Below, piece by piece: positions 50,535 to 58,452 of a stretch of DNA of 64,000 nt; the first letter of the stretch is position 1, and each line of letters starts with the position of its first letter. A program made the position numbers and the translations under genes. The stretch lies in NCBI GenBank assembly GCA_963666895.2, contig CAXXNS010000001.1, positions 378,114 through 442,113 of the forward strand. Reading direction: 5' to 3'. Below the pieces are notes generated by a model, which was not told the DNA's origin, made no database searches, and saw nothing but the letters and a program-made list of their open reading frames with translations. Source of the stretch: G963666895 sp963666895. Lineage in GTDB: Bacteria > Desulfobacterota > Desulfovibrionia > Desulfovibrionales > Desulfovibrionaceae.

Positions 50535-51979
50535 GACTCGTCCCGGTACTTGGCCGCCGCGGTGACGAACCGCAGGGCCCAGCCGGGCTCGGCCAGGGCG
50601 AAGATATGGTTGTAGGCCGCGAAGGTGTTGCCCTGGAGCACGCCGTCCAGGCCGTGCAGCATGCCCTGCCCGCGCTCCATGACCAGGGCCATGCGCGGCC
50701 CCTCGCATGACTCGTCGGGCGAGGCCTGGCCGAGGGGAGCCAGGCAGCGGGAGTAATGGAACTCGTGCCCGCGTATCAGGGAGCCCACCTCGAAGAACGG
50801 ATTCTCCTCCACCACCCGGGCCTCGGTGTAGCCCAGCCCCTGCGGCCTGGGGCAGAAGCCCGTGGACAGCGGCAGCACCCCGGCCATGGGGTAGTCGCGC
50901 CCCTCGTACTCCAGGGACCGGCACAGGAACATGAACCCGCCGCACTCGGCGTAGATGGGCAGGCCGCGCCCGGCCAGGGCGGCCACGTGGTCGCGCAGGG
51001 CCTGGTTGTCCGACAGGGCCTGGGCATGGGTCTCGGGAAAGCCGCCGCCCAGGTACAGGCCGTGGATCTCGGGCCAGGGCTCGTCCGACAACAGGGACAG
51101 CTCCTTCAGCTCGGCCCCGGCCCGCTCCAGGGCCTCCAGGTTCTCGGGGTAGTAGAACCACAGGGCCGCGTCGCGCACGTAGCCGATGGTCACGGGCTTG
51201 TCCGCGCAGGCCGGACACGGACCGGGCCACAGGTCGGCCACGTCGGACTCCAGGTCCGGCGCTTTGTCGGCCAGGTCCATCATCCCGTCCAGGTCCAGCC
51301 ACTCCTCGGCCAGGTCGGCCAGACGGTCCAGCACCTCGGCCGCGTCATCCCCGCCGTCCCCGTGCTCCCGGTCGGACATGAGCCCCATGTGCCGCTCCGG
51401 AATCACGCCCGACGTGAGCTTGGGCAGCGCGCCCATGACCTTGAGGTCGGTGTAGCGTTCGATGGACCGGGTCAGGATGGAGCGGTGGCGCTCACCGGCC
51501 GTGCGGTTGAGGATGACGCCCGCAAGCGGGGTGTCGGGCTCGAAGGTGGCCAGGCCGTGGAGCACGGCCGCGGCGGTCCGGGTCATCTTGGTGGCGTCGA
51601 TGATGACCACCACCGGGGCCTTTATCTGCCGGGCCAGGGCCGCGCTGGAGCACGACCCGTCCACGTCCTTGCCGTCGAACAGACCCCGGTTGCCCTCGAT
51701 GACGCCCAGGTCGAAGCCCTGGATCTTGTCCAGGAACAGGGCCTTGAGCCGGTCCTCGGCCAGGAGGAAGGGATCCAGGTTGGTGGCCGGGTTCCCGGCC
51801 GCCAGCCCGAGCCAGGCGGCGTCGATGTAGTCAGGCCCCTTCTTGAAGGGCTTGACGCGCAGGCCTCGCCGTACCTGGGCGCGGATCACGGCCAGGGTGG
51901 CGATGGTCTTTCCCGACCCGCCGGACAGGCCGGCCAGGAGAAGACGCTTGGAATGGTTGGGGTGGGTCACGGCGGTCAC
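50531..51979 (-). CDS. cobB: Cobyrinate/hydrogenobyrinate a,c-diamide synthase (CobB/CbiA)
   Basis: 482 aa from the GTG at 51979 (a second GTG at 51970 is possible). N-terminal P-loop GLSGGSGKTIATL, GPDYIDAAWL, DPFLL, and VIEGNRGLFDG; C-terminal triad-type glutamine amidotransferase with Cys in IYAECGGFMFLCRSLEYEG and YTEARVV...HEFHYS. The apparent upstream TTG start lies inside the terminator of the dsr operon and is rejected. Lying next to dsrAB-dsvD, as in Desulfovibrio vulgaris, it may amidate sirohaem precursors (sirohaem amide is reported for Desulfovibrio sulfite reductases); normal cobalamin synthesis is the alternative. Its last 4 bp overlap the convergent gene. Confidence 0.9.
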   Translation of the reverse strand: MTAVTHPNHSKRLLLAGLSGGSGKTIATLAVIRAQVRRGLRVKPFKKGPDYIDAAWLGLAAGNPATNLDPFLLAEDRLKALFLDKIQGFDLGVIEGNRGLFDGKDVDGSCSSAALARQIKAPVVVIIDATKMTRTAAAVLHGLATFEPDTPLAGVILNRTAGERHRSILTRSIERYTDLKVMGALPKLTSGVIPERHMGLMSDREHGDGGDDAAEVLDRLADLAEEWLDLDGMMDLADKAPDLESDVADLWPGPCPACADKPVTIGYVRDAALWFYYPENLEALERAGAELKELSLLSDEPWPEIHGLYLGGGFPETHAQALSDNQALRDHVAALAGRGLPIYAECGGFMFLCRSLEYEGRDYPMAGVLPLSTGFCPRPQGLGYTEARVVEENPFFEVGSLIRGHEFHYSRCLAPLGQASPDESCEGPRMALVMERGQGMLHGLDGVLQGNTFAAYNHIFALAEPGWALRFVTAAAKYRDES

Positions 51980-51982
51980 ACG

Positions 51983-52014
51983 AAAAAGCCTTGCCCACGT
52001 TGCGGCGGGCAAGG
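51983..52014 (-). terminator. Terminator of the dsr operon
   Basis: Minus strand stem CCTTGCCC / GGGCAAGG, 10-nt loop, then five T residues; ends just before the cobB GTG start. Confidence 0.88.
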
Positions 52015-52042
52015 CCCTTGCGTCCTGCCGGTAGGAGGAGGG

Positions 52043-52290
52043 TTAGGCCTCGCCTTCGCCCGCCGCCTGCTTGCCCTGGCCGGCCATGCCGTACAGGGTG
52101 GTGGACCCGCTGGACCAGAAGATGAGGGTTCCCTCGTTGACCATCTCGGTCAGAACCTTCTTCACCTCGCGGCTCTTCGCATCGGGAAAAGCTTGGTGAA
52201 GTCGTTGAAGTAGAACTTGGTCTTGGTCGCGGATTTGGAATCGCAGAAATCCGTAACAACCTTTTTGGCTTCCGCCATGTCGAGAGGCAT
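52043..52290 (-). CDS. dsvD: DsvD/DsrD, dissimilatory sulfite reductase-associated winged-helix protein (one-base deletion)
   Basis: Small protein (82 codons once corrected) encoded after dsrB. Frame 1 gives MPLDMAEAKKVVTDFCDSKS..KFYFNDFTKLFP and frame 2 gives DAKSREVKKVLTEMVNEGTLIFWSSGSTTLYG, together matching the DsvD fold. One G is missing near 52183 (expected GAT after CCG). DsrD is reported to stimulate DsrAB activity. The start at 52290 has an excellent ribosome site (GAGGTGAGAT); an internal in-frame ATG exists at 52278. Because this gene is almost universal in dsr operons, the deletion is more likely an error in the sequence. Confidence 0.88.
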
Positions 52291-52309
52291 ATCTCACCTC
52301 GGTGGTTTT

Positions 52310-52339
52310 CGGGGCGCGGGGAAAAATCCCCGCGCCCCG
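52310..52339. promoter_or_regulatory. 13-bp perfect hairpin between dsrB and dsvD
   Basis: CGGGGCGCGGGGA and TCCCCGCGCCCCG around a four-base loop, located 14 bp after dsrB and 20 bp before dsvD. On the dsr strand it is followed by AAAA, not T residues, so it looks like an mRNA processing or stabilising element instead of a classical terminator. Confidence 0.7.
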
Positions 52340-52352
52340 TTGTTGTGCAGTC

Positions 52353-53498
52353 TTAGAACTTGAACTGCGTGGTCTGGCGCCAGGTGTAGTAGGCGGGATC
52401 GCGGAAGTCGTCGATCAGGTGCTCGGTGAACTCCAGACCGCACTTCTCGAAGAAGCGCTCCCAACCGATCCGGGTGGCCCAGTCGCCCATGCGCTCGTAC
52501 TTGCGGGCGTCGGCGGCGTAGGTGTCCAGAATCTTCTTGATGGTCTTGGTCATGGTGGGCCAACGCGGCGGCTCGTTCGGGATGAACGGCACGACCACGC
52601 GGGAGAACTGCGGATGGCTGATGCGGTTGGAGATCTTGCCGCCAACCAGCAGAGCGATGCCGTCACCGACCTTGTCGGCCAGAGGCATGGCCGGGCACAT
52701 GGTGTAGCAGTTGCCGCAGAACATGCAGCGTTCCTGCTTCACGGCCACGGTCTTGTACTCCTTGCCGTCGATCTCGACCTTGGACGGGCGGATGGCGCCG
52801 GTGGGGCACGCGGCCACGGCCAGCGGGATCTCGCACACGTTGTCCAGGTACGTGTGGTCCATCATCGGGGGCTTGCGGTGGATGCCCAGGATGGCGATGT
52901 CCGAGCAGTGCACGGCGCCGCACATGTTCAGGCAGCAAGCCATGGAGATGCGGACCGGAGCGGGCAGACGCATGTTCTGGAATTCCTCGAACACGGCGTC
53001 CAGGGTCGCTTTCACGGTACCGGAAGCGTCCGTGGCCGGGGTGTGGCAGTGGACCCAGCCCTGGGTGTGCACGATGTTGGTCACGCCAGCACCGGTGCCG
53101 CCCACGGGGAACTTGTGGGAACCGCCGGCGAACTTCTGGCCGTTGAGGTACGTCTTGAGTTTCAGGGCCTCGTCCTTGGTCTCGACCATGAACTCGATGT
53201 TGTTGCGGGTGGTGAAACGCAGGTAGCCGCCGCAGAACTTGTCGGCAACGTCCATCATCTCGCGCAGGTGGGTGACGCTCATCAGGCGGGCGCCGCCGCA
53301 ACGGACGGTGTACACTTCGTCGCCGGACTCGGCCTTGTGCATGAGCAGGCCGGGCTCCAGGATTTCGTGGTACAGCCATTTGCCGAAGTTCTTCTTGATG
53401 ACCGGCGGCAGGAACTGGTCGTACTTCTTGGGGCCGATGTCCGTAATACGGTTTTCCATCGGCTTTTCGGGATTGTATCCAGCAGAGATGAAAGCCAT
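52353..53498 (-). CDS. dsrB: Dissimilatory sulfite reductase, beta subunit
   Basis: 381 aa, normal DsrB length. Catalytic partner of DsrA in six-electron (or trithionate-level) reduction of sulfite in the cytoplasm. Shows RFTTRNNIEFMVE, PVGGTGAGVTNIVHTQGWVHCHTPATDASG, the sirohaem/[4Fe-4S] ligands in SMACCLNMCGAVHCSD and the inserted ferredoxin domain CPTGAI...CMFCGNCYTMCP. Starts 18 bp after dsrA. Reading frame intact. Confidence 0.98.
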   Translation of the reverse strand: MAFISAGYNPEKPMENRITDIGPKKYDQFLPPVIKKNFGKWLYHEILEPGLLMHKAESGDEVYTVRCGGARLMSVTHLREMMDVADKFCGGYLRFTTRNNIEFMVETKDEALKLKTYLNGQKFAGGSHKFPVGGTGAGVTNIVHTQGWVHCHTPATDASGTVKATLDAVFEEFQNMRLPAPVRISMACCLNMCGAVHCSDIAILGIHRKPPMMDHTYLDNVCEIPLAVAACPTGAIRPSKVEIDGKEYKTVAVKQERCMFCGNCYTMCPAMPLADKVGDGIALLVGGKISNRISHPQFSRVVVPFIPNEPPRWPTMTKTIKKILDTYAADARKYERMGDWATRIGWERFFEKCGLEFTEHLIDDFRDPAYYTWRQTTQFKF

Positions 53499-53516
53499 GA
53501 TCTTTCCTCCGTATGC

Positions 53517-54830
53517 TTAGCGCTGGTGGCGTTTGCGGAACTCGTCGATGTCGCGATCCCAGCCGCCTTCCACATCCTCGGCCTTCCAGAAGATGTAGGG
53601 GTTGTGGCGGGGTTCCTGAACCTGGCGGGCGTCCACGGGAACGCCAGCGGCCTTGATGAGAGCGGCAAAGCCCATGCGTTTCATGGTCTCGCCCACGCGC
53701 TCACGGTTCTTGCCTTCCTCCATCCACAGATCCCAGATGCCCTCGATGATCTCCTTGATCTCGTCGTAGGGTTCCTCGACCTTGATGAAGGGCACCAGCA
53801 GGGAGCCCATCTGGGCGCCGTCAAGAATGGGGGCCTTGGCGCCGAGCAGCATGGAGCAGCCGCGGTCGTTGCCGATGCGCAGGGCGCGAGGCATGACGTT
53901 GATGCAGTGCATGCAGCGGACGCATTCCTTGGTGTTGATGGTCAGCTTGGAGCCGTCCCAGTCCATGCAGTCGGACGGGCACAGGTCGATGACTTCCTTC
54001 TGGATGTCGAACTTGCCCCAGTCGCGGCCCGCGTGGGCGCCGGCATTGGGGGCCAGCTCGCCGCCGACGTAGGCGGCCACGGCCTTCTGGTCGATGCGGA
54101 TGTCGTCGCGCCAGGTGCCGAGGAAGGACAGGTCCGAACGGGCGATGGCGGCCACGCAACCGTTGGGGCAGCCGTCGAACTTGAATTTGAATTTGTACGG
54201 GAAGGCCGGACGGTGCAGCTCGTCCTGGTATTCCTCGGTCAGCTGGTAGCACAGCTCCTGCGTGTTGTAGCAGGCGAATTCGCAACGGGACTCGCCCAGG
54301 CAGCAGGCCGGGGTGCGCAGGTTGGAGCCGGAGCCACCAAGGTCGGTGTCCAGCTTGTGGGTCAGCTCGAAGAAAATCTCTTCCAACTGCGGGGTGGTGG
54401 TGCCGAGCATGACCATGTCACCGGTGGCGCCGTGCATGTTCATCAGGCCGGAGCCGCGGAAGTCCCACAGGTCGCAGATCTGGCGCAGGAACTCGGTGCT
54501 GTAGTACTTGCCATTCGGCTGGTTGACGCGAATGGTGTGGAAGTGGGCCACGCCGGGGAACTTTTCGGGCTGGTCGCAGTAACGGCCGATGACGCCGCCG
54601 CCGTATCCGAAAACGCCCACGATGCCGCCGTGTTTCCAGTGGGTCTCACCTTCCTCGTAGGAAAGCTCGAGCACGCCCAACAGGTCTTCCGGACACTCAA
54701 CCGGAATCTGATACTCCACGCCGTCCGGATTGGCGGCGCGGTGATCAGCCTCCTGCTTGATGTCGGACACAAAGCTGGGCCACGGTCCGGTCTCCAGCTG
54801 GTCCAACATGGGAGTTTTGTGTTTCGCCAT
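53517..54830 (-). CDS. dsrA: Dissimilatory sulfite reductase, alpha subunit
   Basis: 437 aa, the usual DsrA length. The ATG giving MAKHKTPMLDQLETGPWPSF is chosen because GGAGG precedes it; the frame extends further upstream without support. Motifs: WKHGGIVGVFGYGGGVIGRY, HFHTIRVNQPNGKYY, CCLGESRCEFACYNT and DGCPNGCVAAIARSD (cluster/sirohaem cysteines), ferredoxin insert CPSDCMDWDG...CVRCMHCINVMP. First gene of the dsr operon, transcribed from the promoter at 55010-55037. Confidence 0.98.
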   Translation of the reverse strand: MAKHKTPMLDQLETGPWPSFVSDIKQEADHRAANPDGVEYQIPVECPEDLLGVLELSYEEGETHWKHGGIVGVFGYGGGVIGRYCDQPEKFPGVAHFHTIRVNQPNGKYYSTEFLRQICDLWDFRGSGLMNMHGATGDMVMLGTTTPQLEEIFFELTHKLDTDLGGSGSNLRTPACCLGESRCEFACYNTQELCYQLTEEYQDELHRPAFPYKFKFKFDGCPNGCVAAIARSDLSFLGTWRDDIRIDQKAVAAYVGGELAPNAGAHAGRDWGKFDIQKEVIDLCPSDCMDWDGSKLTINTKECVRCMHCINVMPRALRIGNDRGCSMLLGAKAPILDGAQMGSLLVPFIKVEEPYDEIKEIIEGIWDLWMEEGKNRERVGETMKRMGFAALIKAAGVPVDARQVQEPRHNPYIFWKAEDVEGGWDRDIDEFRKRHQR

Positions 54831-54880
54831 TCCCTTAACCTCCATCGTTTGATTAAGTGGTACCAATGCAACCTTGGCTT

Positions 54881-54919
54881 GTCCGGTCTGGACGGCGCAA
54901 GCGCCCGTCTGGGCCGGAC
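54881..54919 (-). promoter_or_regulatory. Stem-loop in the dsrA leader
   Basis: GTCCGG / CCGGAC outer stem with inner GACGGGCGC-type pairing (39 bp) lying in the ~173-nt 5' leader between the inferred start site and the dsrA ATG. May stabilise or regulate dsr mRNA. The divergent 371-bp space 54831-55201 otherwise contains the dsr promoter and no further recognised feature. Confidence 0.5.
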
Positions 54920-55009
54920 CGATCTCCTCAAACAGACTCTGCATTTTTGGAAGGGGGGTAGCAAAGCAAAACCCCGGCCATGCGCCATTTGGCACAAGGT
55001 CCGTCCAGT

Positions 55010-55037
55010 ATTAAAGAGTATCCACCTTCTTTGTCAA
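55010..55037 (-). promoter_or_regulatory. Sigma-70-type promoter of the dsr operon
   Basis: Minus strand: consensus TTGACA, 16-bp spacer, TTTAAT (five of six). Predicts a transcript starting near 55003. Confidence 0.75.
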
Positions 55038-55201
55038 CCGAAAAACGCAGGAATCCGTTGCAAATAAATGCTCCCAGGGACTTCCGGGCAAGACTTCGGA
55101 CCCTTGCCACCACGGCCTCGGTTGGGGTAAGCCTGCCCCCGGCAAAGGCGTTCGTGACAGCGCCGTCCGACACCCCGTAAAAACCCGGAGTCCAGCCAAC
55201 C

Positions 55202-55927
55202 GTGACACAGGAAACCGCCCCTTTTGATCCCGCCGCCTGCCGCCGCTGCGGACAGTGCTGCGCCCAGGGAGGCCCCGTGCTCCATCTGGCCGACCTGGAC
55301 CTGATCCGGACCGGCGTGGTGGACCTGGACGACCTGGTCACCCTGCGGGCCGGAGAGCCGGTGCTGGACCAGCCCAGGGGCGTGGTCGCCCGGCTGGGCC
55401 TGGAGGCGGTCAAGGTGCGCGACGCCGAAACGACGGACGCCTGCCGCTTCTACCGGGACGAGGACAAGTCCTGCGCCATCTACGACACGCGGCCGGCCGA
55501 GTGCCGGGCCCTGCTCTGCACGGACACCAAGGCCTTGGAGGACATGTACGAGCGCGACCGGATCGGCCGCACCGACATCCTGCCCCCGGGCCATCCGCTG
55601 CTGGAGCTGGTGGCCGAGCAGGAGGCGCGCTGCCCGGCGGAACGGGCCGTGGATTTGGCCGAGGCCGTGCTGCGGGCCGGTCCGGACGAGCGCCGGGGCC
55701 TGGCCGCCGAGCTCGCCCCGCTGTCCGCCTGGGACCGGGAGATCAGGGCCGCCCTGGGGTCCAGGCTCCCGGAGGGGTGCCAAAGCCTGGCCCGGGCCGA
55801 ACACTTCCTGCTGGGCCGCCCCCTGGCCGTGGTCCTGTCCCCCCTGGGGCTGGTGCTGGACCAGGAGGCCGGAACCCTGGGCCTGCGCACAGGTCCAAGC
55901 AATCAAGGAGCCAACCATGAAGGATGA
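55202..55927 (+). CDS. YkgJ-family cysteine-cluster protein
   Basis: 241 aa, GTG start. N-terminal CRRCGQCCAQGGPVLHL and later CRFYRDEDKSCAIYDTRPAECRALLC form the eight-cysteine YkgJ/UPF0153 zinc or iron cluster pattern. The C-terminal ~120 residues are helical and specific to this relative. Divergent from dsrA; overlaps the next small gene by 11 bp. Family function is not established. Confidence 0.85.
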   Translation: MTQETAPFDPAACRRCGQCCAQGGPVLHLADLDLIRTGVVDLDDLVTLRAGEPVLDQPRGVVARLGLEAVKVRDAETTDACRFYRDEDKSCAIYDTRPAECRALLCTDTKALEDMYERDRIGRTDILPPGHPLLELVAEQEARCPAERAVDLAEAVLRAGPDERRGLAAELAPLSAWDREIRAALGSRLPEGCQSLARAEHFLLGRPLAVVLSPLGLVLDQEAGTLGLRTGPSNQGANHEG

Positions 55928-56195
55928 CCGAGGATTCTACTACCACCCCTCGCTCCAGGCCCGGGGCACGCGCATGTACGTGCGCCGCAACGACGAGGGC
56001 CAGATCGAGTTCCGCCTCTTTTCCGAGGAGAACCCGGACGTCTGGGAAAAGCACGAATGGCTGACCCTGGACGTGATCACGCGGGCGGCCAAGATGTACA
56101 CGGACCTGGGCCGCGGCGAGCGCAACCCCATGGGCCTGTATGACGCCGAGGTGGCCGAGAGGCTCCTGGCCGACGCGGAACGCCAGGCCGACTGA
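55917..56195 (+). CDS. Small conserved-looking protein of unknown function
   Basis: 92 aa, soluble, acidic; FYYHPSLQARGTRMYVRRNDEGQIEFRLFSEENPDVWEKHEWL suggests a small beta-rich fold, followed by two helices. The ATG, preceded by AAGGAG, overlaps the end of the YkgJ-type gene by 11 bp, indicating a two-gene operon. No family recognised. Confidence 0.75.
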   Translation: MKDDRGFYYHPSLQARGTRMYVRRNDEGQIEFRLFSEENPDVWEKHEWLTLDVITRAAKMYTDLGRGERNPMGLYDAEVAERLLADAERQAD

Positions 56196-56427
56196 CCGGC
56201 CGGTCCGTCCCGCGCATGAGAATCATCCCTGCCCTGCCCAAGTGGGCGTAATTTGCTTCCGGGGTATCCGCCCCTCCGATCAAAACGCGCCTCATTTTTT
56301 CCACCTATTCGTGATGCAATTCGCACCACACCACAATTCTTGCGTTTTCTTCGCGGCACGATTCTTGATTTTGTAGCTCTTGAATACCTGTCTCTTTCGC
56401 GCGGACACGAAAACCAGGAGAGCGTTC

Positions 56428-56727
56428 ATGGACCGCTTCAAACTGACCAGGATCATTCAAGAAACCATTCTCGAAGGCCGCAAGCCCGCCAAAGTCGTTT
56501 CCCAGGAAATCGGCAAACCGTATTCGACCATGCTCCGGGAGGCCAATCCCTTTGACACCACGGCCAAGGTCGGTGTGGAAACCCTCATGGACATCATGCG
56601 GGTGACCAACAACCCCGCGGCCCTGCGCTACATGGCCGAACTCATGGGATACGAGTTGGTGCCCAAGGCCATGGCCGATCCCCAGGCCATGGACTCGGCC
56701 GATACGGGCTACACGGGCAACGCGTAA
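56428..56727 (+). CDS. Phage CII-like/Cp76-type helix-turn-helix regulator
   Basis: 99 aa; MDRFKLTRIIQETILEGRKPAKVVSQEIGKPYSTMLREANPFDTTAKVGVETLMDIMRVTNNPAALRYMAELMGYELV resembles Phage_CP76 regulatory proteins (helix-turn-helix in the middle, then a helical dimer region). The ATG has AGGAG 8 bp upstream; a slightly longer frame lacks a ribosome site. No other phage genes lie near, so this looks like a domesticated orphan regulator. 232 bp upstream appear non-coding. Confidence 0.68.
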   Translation: MDRFKLTRIIQETILEGRKPAKVVSQEIGKPYSTMLREANPFDTTAKVGVETLMDIMRVTNNPAALRYMAELMGYELVPKAMADPQAMDSADTGYTGNA

Positions 56728-56762
56728 GAAAAAAGGCCCGTCCCGGAGGATGGAGACGGGCC
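56728..56762 (-). terminator. Terminator of the minus-strand secreted-protein gene
   Basis: Stem GGCCCGTC / GACGGGCC followed on the minus strand by a run of T residues. Confidence 0.8.
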
Positions 56763-56808
56763 GACCCCCGCCGCTTTGGGCGGTCAGGGGAGAATCAAGC
56801 GGCGTGAT

Positions 56809-57154
56809 TCAGGGTGCGGAGTCCCGGCCATTCTCGCCCGGGCCCTGCCCGGCGCCTGGAAAGGGCTGCGCCTGCTGGGCTTGTTCCGGTGCGTCCGATG
56901 ACGGCCCGCCCATCTTGCCCTGAATCTGCACCTGGCCCGTGACCGGGTCCCGGATGACCTCCATAAAGGATGCGTCTCCGGACTGGTTCGGGCCGTTTTG
57001 ATTTGGACCGGGTTGGAACGGACCGGGCTGGTTCTGGGCCAGCAGGTCGGACGGACGCACCGGGGGGCGCGGCCAACGCGCAGGGCTGCGCCCAGACGGG
57101 AACCGCCTGGGCCAGGCACAGTATGGAGAGTATCAGGACCAGCAACGCACGCAC
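56809..57154 (-). CDS. Small secreted Pro/Gln-rich protein (one-base insertion)
   Basis: GTG start; VRALLVLILSILCLAQAVPVWAQ is a signal peptide, after which an extra C in a run of C near 57060 shifts the frame to SDLLAQNQPGPFQPGPNQNGPNQSGD...FMEVIRDPVTGQVQIQGKMGG...PENGRDSAP. Corrected length 114 codons. The mature chain is low-complexity (Pro, Gln, Asn, Gly) with one ordered-looking FMEVIRDPVTGQVQIQGK stretch. Function unknown. Confidence 0.6.
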
Positions 57155-57366
57155 GACCGAACCCCCGGTTTGTCGATCCGCCCGACAATGGGCGGCCCCT
57201 CGCGCCCCAAACCAAAGCAACCCGTGTGCCAACGGGCAACATCCCAAAATCGCGAAACAAAAATTTTCAGAGCCCTGGAAGGGAACGCTTTTGAGCGCAA
57301 TTCTTGCGCAGGTGGGCCCGCGCCTTCTTGACCCTGTCCGAGCCCCCGGCGCTATCCTGACTCCAC

Positions 57367-58452
57367 ATGAAGAACCTCCTGCGCGCCCTCGCCTCCACCC
57401 TCGTGGCCATCCTGGCCGTGCTCCTGCTCCTGGAGGTCATTCTGCAATTTCTGCCCGTGAACTCCGGGCTGAGCACCCAGCCCGTAAACCAGGCCGACCC
57501 CATCCTGCACTTCAAGCCGGACCGCGACGTTACCTGGTCCCGGTTCCCGGACTTCTCCATGCGCAACCAGGCCCACGTGAACAACTACGGGTTCATCAGC
57601 GACCCGGACTACGTCCCCGGACGACCCCCGGCCCCTGGTGGCGGTCATCGGCGACTCCTACGTGGAGGCGGCCATGGTGCCCTGGAAGGAAACCGTGCAG
57701 GGCCGCCTGGACGCGGCCCTGGAGCCCCCTGGCCCGGGCCTACTCCTTCGGCGCCTCGGGTGCGCCCCTGTCCCAGTACCTGGCCTATGCGGGCTGGGTG
57801 GCCAAGACCTTCGCGCCCCAGCGCATGGTCTTCGTGGTGGTGACCAACGACTTTGACGAGTCCCTGCTCAAGTACAAGAGCGACCCGGGATTCCACTATT
57901 TTTCCGGCCCGGAACTGGACCTGGTGCGCCAGGACTTCGAACCGAACAGGCTGGCCAAGCTCCTGCGCCGCTCCAGCCTGACCCGCTACCTGGTCTTCCA
58001 TTTGCGGGTCCAGGAGTCCCTCCGCAACCTGCTGGGCGGGAACGGCCAAGAGGATTACGTGGGCCAGACCTCGGCCCAGGCCGGAGAAGAGCGGCTGGAG
58101 GACTCGCGCCAGGCAGTGGACGCCTTCCTGGACCGTCTGCCCGGGGCCGCGGGACTGGAACCCGGCGAGATTCTCTTCCTGGTGGACGGGCTGCGGCCCG
58201 ACCTCTACGACCCCAAAGCCCTGGAACGGGCCAAGGGCAGCTACGCCGCCAGGATGCGGGGACTACTTCCTGGAGCGGGCCGAGGGCCTGGGCTTCCGGG
58301 TGCAGGACCTGCAACCGAGGTTCATGGCCGAGTACACCACCCGGGGCGAGCGGTTCGAGTACCCGCGCGACGCGCACTGGAACGGCCTGGGCCACCAGGT
58401 GGCCTTCCAGGCGGTCATGGATTCCGGCCTGCTGGACGGACTACTTCCCTGA
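57367..58452 (+). CDS. SGNH/GDSL-type membrane-anchored protein (three one-base insertions)
   Basis: Corrected length 360 aa. N-terminal membrane anchor (about 8-28), then VAVIGDSYVEAAMVP (SGNH block I, GDS), NDFDESLL, VDGLRPDLYD and a C-terminal DAHWNGLGH (block V, D-x-x-H). These are the Ser and Asp/His of SGNH hydrolases and AlgJ/AlgX-type O-acetyltransferases. Frame breaks near 57619, 57728 and 58260, each one extra G or C. Its stop overlaps the convergent STT3 gene by 12 bp. It may modify glycan made by the nearby cluster (inference). Confidence 0.72.

Noticed and set aside
51980..52012. TTG start extending cobB upstream
   Set aside because: The TTG is inside the stem of the dsr terminator and has no ribosome site.
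54831..54995. N-terminal extension of dsrA
   Set aside because: It would cover the leader hairpin and lacks family sequence; the GGAGG-preceded ATG at 54830 gives the normal DsrA length.
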